From positions 1 to 10,745 of the forward strand of contig CAYVLI010000010.1 in the NCBI GenBank assembly GCA_964452105.1: DNA of 10,745 nucleotides, in the 5' to 3' direction. The position numbers were made by a program, and so were the translations under genes. The stretch's first letter is position 1, and every line of letters starts with the position of its first letter. This stretch comes from CAYVLI01 sp964452105 [NCBI: uncultured Nitrospinota bacterium] (GTDB lineage Bacteria > JAUXIQ01). Of the stretch, positions 5,379 through 10,745 are shown one piece after another. The notes below the pieces were generated by a model. It was not told the DNA's origin. It did not search any database and saw only the letters and a program-made list of their open reading frames with translations.

Positions 5379-7961
5379 ATGAACAAACCGTCTGTAACGA
5401 AGCTGGACAATGGATTGACAGTCATAATCCAGGAGAATCATGCCGCCCCGGTAGTCGCCTTTAACGTGTGGGCGGGCATAGGGAGCGGTTATGAGCGAGA
5501 TGAGGAAGCGGGCATCTGCCACGTCCTGGAGCACATGCTGTTCAAGGGCACCAGCAACAGAAAGGTGGGGCAGATAGCCAGCGAGATAGAATCGGCCGGC
5601 GGCGACATAAACGCCTACACCACGCTGGACTACACCGTCTATTATGTGACCCTGGCCAGCAGGTTTTTTGATACCGGTCTGACCGTTCTCGCCGACGCCG
5701 TAATGAACTCCTCCTTTGATCCGGTGGAAACGGAAAGAGAAAAAGAGGTCGTCCTGGAGGAAATAAAAAGAGGCAACGATATCCCCATAAGAAAGCTGAG
5801 CCAGGAAACATTCAAGCATTGTTTCAAAGTCCATCCCTACAGGCGGCCGGTAATAGGCTACAAGGAGACGGTCGATAAAATGACTCGCCGGTCGCTGTTC
5901 GATTTCTACAGGCGTTGTTACGTCGGCGAAAACATCACTCTGATTGTGGTTGGGGATATCGATGAAAAGGAAGCGCTTCGGAAGATAAGCAGGGGTTTCC
6001 GCGGGCTTCGCTCAGGAAGGAAGGCGGAGAAGCCGAATGGGGTCGAACCGCCCCAGAGGAGTTTAAAGGCCTTCACCATCGCCGACGAGGTAAACGAGAG
6101 CTATATCGAACTGTCTTTTCATACTCCCGGGATAAAGAACAGGGACTTATATCCCCTCGACGTTCTCGCGCTCGCGCTGGGGCAAGGGGAAAGCTCCATA
6201 TTGTTCAGAACCGTAAAGGCGGCCGAAAGTCTGGTGCATAACATATATTCATATTCCTATACACCGATGGACTACGGCCTCTTCATAATCAACGGGGTTC
6301 TCAACCTGAATAAAGCTGAAAAGGCTGCCAGGCGCATCATCGAGGAATGCGACAAGATCGGCTTGAGGGGCATAGAGAAAGAAGACCTGGAGAGGGCTAA
6401 AGCCAATCTGGAGAGCGATTTCATTTACCAGAAGGAGACGGTGCAAGGACAGGCCAGGGAATTGGGCTATCTGTACTCCATGTTTGGAGACGCCTCTTTC
6501 GAAAAAGAGTACCTCGAGAAGCTCCGGGAGGTCACCGGGGATGACGTCAGCAGGGTAGCTCGGGAATACCTGACACCATCCAACCTGACCATGGGTATAC
6601 TTCATCCCAAAAATGGCGACGGCGCTGCCATCAAAGCCGGAATCAAAGACATGGTTAAGTCGTTCTCAGGTAAACCCTCCAGGCTTAAAGCATCACCCCT
6701 GCTCAAACCGGCCCCGGCTAAAAAGGCGACGGAGACAACCAAAGTTGTCCTTAAAAATGACGCCACTCTTCTTATCCGGGAAAATCACGCCTGCCCCGTT
6801 GTGGCCTTCAGATGCATACTTGGAGGAGGAATCCGCTACGAGAACGAGCGCAATAACGGTATAAATAACTTCATTGCAGAAATGCTCACCAAAGGCACGG
6901 CAAAGCGCTCTGCAAACAAGATAGCCCGGGAAATTGAGGCCGTTGCGGGGCATCTGGAAGGGTTTGCCGGACGGAACAGTATAGGCGCTTACGGCGAGTT
7001 CTTGAGCAAACATTTCGATAAAGGTCTCGAACTACTCTCTGATGTAGTCATGCATCCTGCCTTCCGAAAAGGGGAGCTGGAGAAGAAGAGGAAGGACATA
7101 TTCTCGGCCCTCCGCCAGCAGGAAGACAACCTGACCCAACTGGCTTTCATAGAGTTCACCAGAACGTTGTTCACCAGACATCCCTACAGGCTGAACATCC
7201 AGGGAACCTTCGATTCAGTATCCGCGCTGAAAAAGGAAAATCTGGAAAGCTACTATCGACGAATAGCGAGACCGGGGAACATGGTAATCTCAGTAGTAGG
7301 GGATGTAGAGACTAAGGAAGTAATAGAAAAAGTAAACCGCTACTTCGGTGAGATGAAGGCAGCGAAAATCAAGTTGCCCCAGGTTCCGCAAGAGCCCCCA
7401 ATCAAAGACATACGCCTCAGGGAAATTAACCGGGAGAAGGAGCAGGCCCATGTAGTGCTCGGTTTCATGGGTACACGGGTAACTGACAGAGAACGCTACC
7501 CCCTCACCGTTCTCAATGCGGCGCTCTCGGGTCAGGGAGGAAGGCTCTTCCTTGAACTTCGAGACAAGATGAGCCTGGCCTATTCCGTGACCTCTTTCAT
7601 TCAGGACGGAGTGGACCCAGGCTGCCTGGGCGTTTACATCGGCGCCAGCCCCGAGAAGGTGGACACCGCCATAGAAGCCATTAAAAAAGAGTTGAACAGG
7701 CTGCGAAACCGTAAAATAAGCAAAACAGACCTGGAGCGAGCGAAAAAGTTCGTGACCGGAACCTATGAAATAGACCTTCAGCGCTGTGGCGCTCAGGCGG
7801 CGCGGATCGCCTTCTACGAAATCTATGGCCTGGGGCACAGAGAACTGCTGAAATATCCCGAGAAGATCATGAAGGTCACGGCAGAAGATGTGCAGAGAGT
7901 ATCCCGGCGTTATTTAAACCTGGAACGCTGCGCCCTGATCATACTGCGGCCAAAGCCCTGA
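5379..7961 (+). CDS. two-domain M16 zinc metallopeptidase
   Basis: An 860-residue protein of two fused M16 (pitrilysin-like) units joined by a proline/lysine-rich linker around 425-450. The first unit carries the inverse zinc motif HVLEH (His48, Glu51, His52) and the expected third ligand Glu128 in VVLEEIK, so it should be catalytic. The second unit (about 455-860) has NFIAE in place of HxxEH and is catalytically dead, but keeps the GGRLFLELRDKMSLAYSV motif whose Arg and Tyr bind substrate in the family. The two units should close like a clamshell on peptides or small unfolded proteins. No signal peptide is seen, so it is probably cytoplasmic. The start gives the usual family N-terminus (VTKLDNGLTVI), though the nearest ribosome-like AAGGA is 14 bases away. 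It precedes mpa by 233 bases on the same strand. Confidence 0.93.
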   Translation: MNKPSVTKLDNGLTVIIQENHAAPVVAFNVWAGIGSGYERDEEAGICHVLEHMLFKGTSNRKVGQIASEIESAGGDINAYTTLDYTVYYVTLASRFFDTGLTVLADAVMNSSFDPVETEREKEVVLEEIKRGNDIPIRKLSQETFKHCFKVHPYRRPVIGYKETVDKMTRRSLFDFYRRCYVGENITLIVVGDIDEKEALRKISRGFRGLRSGRKAEKPNGVEPPQRSLKAFTIADEVNESYIELSFHTPGIKNRDLYPLDVLALALGQGESSILFRTVKAAESLVHNIYSYSYTPMDYGLFIINGVLNLNKAEKAARRIIEECDKIGLRGIEKEDLERAKANLESDFIYQKETVQGQARELGYLYSMFGDASFEKEYLEKLREVTGDDVSRVAREYLTPSNLTMGILHPKNGDGAAIKAGIKDMVKSFSGKPSRLKASPLLKPAPAKKATETTKVVLKNDATLLIRENHACPVVAFRCILGGGIRYENERNNGINNFIAEMLTKGTAKRSANKIAREIEAVAGHLEGFAGRNSIGAYGEFLSKHFDKGLELLSDVVMHPAFRKGELEKKRKDIFSALRQQEDNLTQLAFIEFTRTLFTRHPYRLNIQGTFDSVSALKKENLESYYRRIARPGNMVISVVGDVETKEVIEKVNRYFGEMKAAKIKLPQVPQEPPIKDIRLREINREKEQAHVVLGFMGTRVTDRERYPLTVLNAALSGQGGRLFLELRDKMSLAYSVTSFIQDGVDPGCLGVYIGASPEKVDTAIEAIKKELNRLRNRKISKTDLERAKKFVTGTYEIDLQRCGAQAARIAFYEIYGLGHRELLKYPEKIMKVTAEDVQRVSRRYLNLERCALIILRPKP

Positions 7962-7994
7962 ATGCGACGAGGGCCGTGATAAAAATATTGATTA

Positions 7995-8022
7995 TTGACC
8001 ACGTCGTGAAATGTGTTAAATT
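7995..8022 (+). promoter_or_regulatory. candidate promoter of the mpa-dop operon
   Basis: TTGACC (7995-8000) is followed after 16 bases by TAAATT (8017-8022), immediately preceded by TGT, which gives an extended -10 TG. Transcription would start near 8029 and leave a leader of about 165 bases before mpa. Position in an AT-rich gap supports it, but the -10 matches only four of six consensus bases. Confidence 0.35.
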
Positions 8023-8087
8023 AAAATAGCATAGATTGTCCTATTTAAAGCCACAGAGATGTCTCATAAACGTAAAACATTTGCTAA

Positions 8088-8142
8088 CGCTAAAAATAAT
8101 TTTTTGGACCCCTGCATGCTGTCACAGCATTAATATTTAGCG
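8088..8142 (+). promoter_or_regulatory. nested inverted repeats in the mpa leader
   Basis: The outer arms CGCTAAA (8088-8094) and TTTAGCG (8136-8142) enclose an odd-centred palindrome ATGCTGT-C-ACAGCAT (8116-8130). The palindrome is typical in size for a dimeric regulator's operator. Together the repeats could also fold as a leader RNA stem. A direct repeat of GCTAA starts at 8083 and 8089. No T-run follows, so a terminator is unlikely. Function is inferred from symmetry and position only. Confidence 0.35.
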
Positions 8143-8194
8143 ACTCTACAGCGAAAAGTATTAATGGTCCCTTAAACATCAGCAAAGGGGAAAA

Positions 8195-10021
8195 ATGGAT
8201 AACTACCGCGAACACCATGAGAAAAAAGGGGTTATGAGAAACAGGTTCAGAAAATTCAGCCTTCACTCTTCCAGGTCTGAGGCAAACATGCATGACCAGC
8301 TTAAAGAATGTGAAGAAACCATAAAGCAGCTGGAGGGCCAGGTTCGGTTCCTCGAAGAAGAAGGAAACGAACTCATGAACAACCTCCGCCATGCCCTGCA
8401 CGAGCTGGAGATATTGAAAAGAAAGTATCACCAGAACTACGAGCAACTCCATAGAAGCAGAAGGCAAAACGAAAAGCTGGTCAACGCCCTTAACAAGGCC
8501 AAGGTCCAGATTGAAGAGTTGAAGAAAGAAGTGGAAAAGCTCTGCGCACCGCCGAACGCCTATGCCACCTTCAGACGATACAACAAGGACGGCACGGTGG
8601 ACGTTTGCCTGGACGGAAAAACCATTAAAGTGAATGTACACCCAAATGTAGAGCCGGAAAGCCTCATGGAAGGCCAGCAACTGGTGTTAAACGAAGCATA
8701 CAACGTTATCGACTACTCGGATTTCATTACCAAGGGCGAAGTGGTGCAGATTAAGGATTTCCTTGAAGGAGACCGCGTAGTGGTAATCTGCAGAACCGAT
8801 GATGAACGCGTGGTTCACCTCTCCGGAACCCTCCTCGAAACGGACCTTAAAATAGGCGATATCCTCCTTATAGACACCACCTCCGGCTATGCCATGGAGC
8901 GCTTACCCAAATCCAAGGTCGAAGAAGTGGTGCTGGAGGAGATTCCAGACATCACCTATGACGACATAGGCGGGCTCGACGAACAGATTGAGATGCTCAA
9001 AGACGGGATAGAGCTTCCCTTCATGTATCCCAAAGAATTCGAAGAGCACAAGCTCCTGCCTCCCAAGGGGATGCTCTTGTACGGGCCGCCCGGCTGCGGC
9101 AAGACCATGATAGCCAAGGCAGTCGCCAACAGCCTTGCCACCAGAATAAAGTCTAAAACGGGAAAGAAAGCCAAAAGCTACTTCCTTAACATCAAAGGGC
9201 CCGAACTCCTGAACAAGTACGTGGGAGAAACCGAGCACAAGATCCGGGAAATCTTTAAAAAAGCCAGAGAGCGTGCGGATGAAAACACGCCGGTAATAGT
9301 CTTCTTCGACGAAATAGACTCCCTGTTCAGGGTGAGGGGCTCAGGCATCTCCTCGGATATGGAAGTAACCGTAGTAGCTCAGTTCCTATCCGAAATCGAC
9401 GGTCTGGAGGCGCTGAAAAACGTCATCGTGATTGGCGCCAGCAACCGCCAGGACCTTATAGACCCCGCCGTTTTGCGGCCCGGCAGGCTCGACCTGAAAA
9501 TAAAAGTGGACCGGCCCGGCAAGGATGGCGCCAAAGAAATCTTCAAAAAGTACCTGATTCCAGAGCTCCCCCTTCATGAAGAAGTTCTGGCCAAATTTAA
9601 TAGAGACCTCAAAGCCGCCGTGAAACATCTCATCAATAAGACGGTGGAGTATATGTACAGCACCTCCGAAGAGAACCAGTTTCTGGAGGTGACGTACGCC
9701 CGCGGCGATAAAGAAATCTTTTACTTCAAAGATTTCTCCAGCGGAGCCATGATCCATAACATAGTGTCCAGGGCCAAAAAGAGCGCCATCAAACGCTACA
9801 TCGCCAGCGGTAAAAAGGGTATAAAATACGAAGACCTGGAGAATGCGGTAAAACACGAGTTCAAGGAAAACGAAGACCTGCCCAACACCACCAACCCCGA
9901 CGATTGGGCCAGGATAGCAGGCAGAAAAGGGGAGCGGATAGTGAACATCCGCACTCTTATGAGAGGCTCGGAGCCTATGGCCAAAAATGTAGAGACCATT
10001 TCTCCAGGACAGTACCTGTAG
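8195..10021 (+). CDS. mpa: proteasome-associated AAA ATPase (Mpa/ARC)
   Basis: A 608-residue ring ATPase that recognises pupylated proteins, unfolds them and feeds them into the 20S proteasome. An N-terminal coiled coil (about 33-118, rich in Glu/Lys/Leu) is the Pup-binding region. Two OB-type segments follow (about 122-180 and 181-240), then the AAA domain. The AAA domain has Walker A GPPGCGKT (297-304), pore loop KYVGE (341-345), Walker B VIVFFDEID (367-375), sensor-1 Asn417 in GASNRQD and LRPGR (427-431). The protein ends in GQYL, the ending of mycobacterial Mpa that docks on the 20S core. The ATG is preceded by AAAGGGG at 4 bases. About 30 basic residues precede the coiled coil; Met32 is a less likely start. 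dop follows 36 bases downstream, matching the actinobacterial order arc-dop. Confidence 0.95.
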   Translation: MDNYREHHEKKGVMRNRFRKFSLHSSRSEANMHDQLKECEETIKQLEGQVRFLEEEGNELMNNLRHALHELEILKRKYHQNYEQLHRSRRQNEKLVNALNKAKVQIEELKKEVEKLCAPPNAYATFRRYNKDGTVDVCLDGKTIKVNVHPNVEPESLMEGQQLVLNEAYNVIDYSDFITKGEVVQIKDFLEGDRVVVICRTDDERVVHLSGTLLETDLKIGDILLIDTTSGYAMERLPKSKVEEVVLEEIPDITYDDIGGLDEQIEMLKDGIELPFMYPKEFEEHKLLPPKGMLLYGPPGCGKTMIAKAVANSLATRIKSKTGKKAKSYFLNIKGPELLNKYVGETEHKIREIFKKARERADENTPVIVFFDEIDSLFRVRGSGISSDMEVTVVAQFLSEIDGLEALKNVIVIGASNRQDLIDPAVLRPGRLDLKIKVDRPGKDGAKEIFKKYLIPELPLHEEVLAKFNRDLKAAVKHLINKTVEYMYSTSEENQFLEVTYARGDKEIFYFKDFSSGAMIHNIVSRAKKSAIKRYIASGKKGIKYEDLENAVKHEFKENEDLPNTTNPDDWARIAGRKGERIVNIRTLMRGSEPMAKNVETISPGQYL

Positions 10022-10057
10022 CGGGGATGAATCCAAGCCTAACTGTAGAGAAAAAAT

Positions 10058-10745
10058 ATGGCTGTTGACAAAATCCTGGGCACCGAAACCGAATACGGCA
10101 TTATTGCGCCGGGAGACCAGGACTTCGATCCCATCGCAAATTCCATTCTCCTGGTTAATAGCTTTCTGCCGCCCCAATCCACCAAAATCTTATGGGATTA
10201 CGAGCAGGAAAGTCCGCTTATAGACGCACGCGGCTTCGCCATCGATCATGAACAGACGCCGCCCTCCCAGGAAGAGAATACCGCCCTCAACAAAACGCTG
10301 ACAAACGGCGCCCGCTATTACGTTGACCACGCACACCCTGAATACTCCACACCGGAATGCTCAAACGTAATAGACCTCGTCCGCTACGAGAAAGCGGGCG
10401 AAAGTATAATGGAGATAAGCCAGAAACGAGCCAATTCCCTCATGCCTCCCCATAAAGCCATGGCGATTTACAAGAACAACAGCGACCAGAAAGGAAACAG
10501 CTACGGCTACCATGAAAACTACCTCATGGAGCGGAAGATTCCCTTCGACAAGATCAGCCGTGAGCTGATCCCCTTCCTGGTGACCAGACAGATTTTCACC
10601 GGAGCGGGAAAAGTGGGGAGTGAAAACAACACGCCCTCGGTGAATTACCAGATATCCCAGCGCAGCGACTTTTTCGAAACAGAAGTGGGGCTGGATACCA
10701 TGGCCAAGCGGCCCATCATCAACACCAGAGACGAACCGCACGCCG
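10058..10745 (+). CDS. dop: Dop, deamidase/depupylase of Pup (partial, N-terminal part)
   Basis: The reading frame is open from this ATG to the window edge: 229 codons of a protein normally near 500 residues. Dop converts Pup-Gln to Pup-Glu with bound ATP and also removes Pup from substrates. Landmarks are GTETEYGI (8-15, with nucleotide/metal-binding glutamates), WDYEQESPLIDARGF (46-60), TNGARYYVDHAHPEYSTPEC (82-101, Asp90 as the conserved catalytic Asp), YKNNSDQKGNSYGYHENYLM (138-157), QISQRSDFFETEVGL and INTRDEPHA. The WDYE..SPL.DARGF segment and DHAHPEY are Dop-type; the ligase PafA reads differently there. The ribosome site is weak (TAGAG, 7 bases upstream), which suits coupling with mpa 36 bases before. 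The C-terminal part lies outside the window. Confidence 0.95.
   Translation, partial: MAVDKILGTETEYGIIAPGDQDFDPIANSILLVNSFLPPQSTKILWDYEQESPLIDARGFAIDHEQTPPSQEENTALNKTLTNGARYYVDHAHPEYSTPECSNVIDLVRYEKAGESIMEISQKRANSLMPPHKAMAIYKNNSDQKGNSYGYHENYLMERKIPFDKISRELIPFLVTRQIFTGAGKVGSENNTPSVNYQISQRSDFFETEVGLDTMAKRPIINTRDEPHA

Noticed and set aside
8090-8680. 196-codon minus-strand ORF opposite the start of mpa
   Set aside because: It is the antisense shadow of the coiled-coil/OB part of mpa, with hydrophobic low-complexity residues and no family motif.
9386-10177. 263-codon minus-strand ORF opposite mpa and dop
   Set aside because: It runs antisense across two certain genes and shows no recognisable domain.
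10361-10741. 126-codon minus-strand ORF at the right edge
   Set aside because: It is antisense to dop, whose motifs across the same bases are unambiguous.
1-10745. CRISPR arrays, insertion sequences, tRNA or rRNA genes
   Set aside because: No regularly spaced repeats, transposase motifs, terminal inverted repeats or tRNA-like cloverleaf sequences were seen.

Overview
The window holds two unrelated blocks: a five-gene minus-strand cluster that looks catabolic, and, to its right on the plus strand, the start of a bacterial proteasome/pupylation locus. The strongest calls are the proteasomal AAA ATPase (Mpa/ARC) with its C-terminal GQYL, and the first 229 residues of Dop (deamidase of Pup) at the right edge. 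Dop runs out of the window.

Organism: Mpa and Dop belong to the Pup-proteasome system, which is classical in Actinobacteria and also found in scattered other phyla (for example Nitrospirae). Base composition is only moderately GC-rich, intergenic DNA is AT-rich, and the other genes (soluble two-cluster Fe-S protein, acetamidase/formamidase, fused M16 peptidase) are not those of a typical high-GC actinomycete. A deep-branching actinobacterial or other pup-bearing lineage, possibly anaerobic, is plausible. The sequence alone does not settle the phylum.

Layout: (1) 13-798, plus strand, an alpha/beta hydrolase that probably ends an operon starting left of the window. (2) 825-858, a near-perfect palindrome between two convergent genes, probably a terminator. 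(3) 861-5054, minus strand, transcribed right to left: acetamidase/formamidase, a COG1600-like Fe-S protein, a malate/L-lactate dehydrogenase-family oxidoreductase, a metallo-beta-lactamase-fold hydrolase and a RidA-family protein. (4) 5055-5378, an AT-rich divergent intergenic region. (5) 5379-7961, plus strand, a two-domain M16 peptidase. (6) 7962-8194, an intergenic region with a candidate promoter and a nested inverted repeat. (7) 8195-10021, mpa/arc. (8) 10058 to the edge, dop.

How the genes may work together: Mpa unfolds pupylated proteins and threads them into a 20S proteasome, and Dop activates Pup and removes it from substrates. Pup, the 20S subunits and PafA would be expected just right of the window. 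The M16 peptidase could trim the released peptides, but only adjacency supports that. The minus-strand cluster suggests use of an amide or hydroxy-acid compound: amide hydrolysis, NAD(P)-dependent oxidation, hydrolysis by an MBL enzyme, and a Rid-like protein. No substrate can be named. Two members (MBL and Rid) have substitutions at positions normally important for catalysis.
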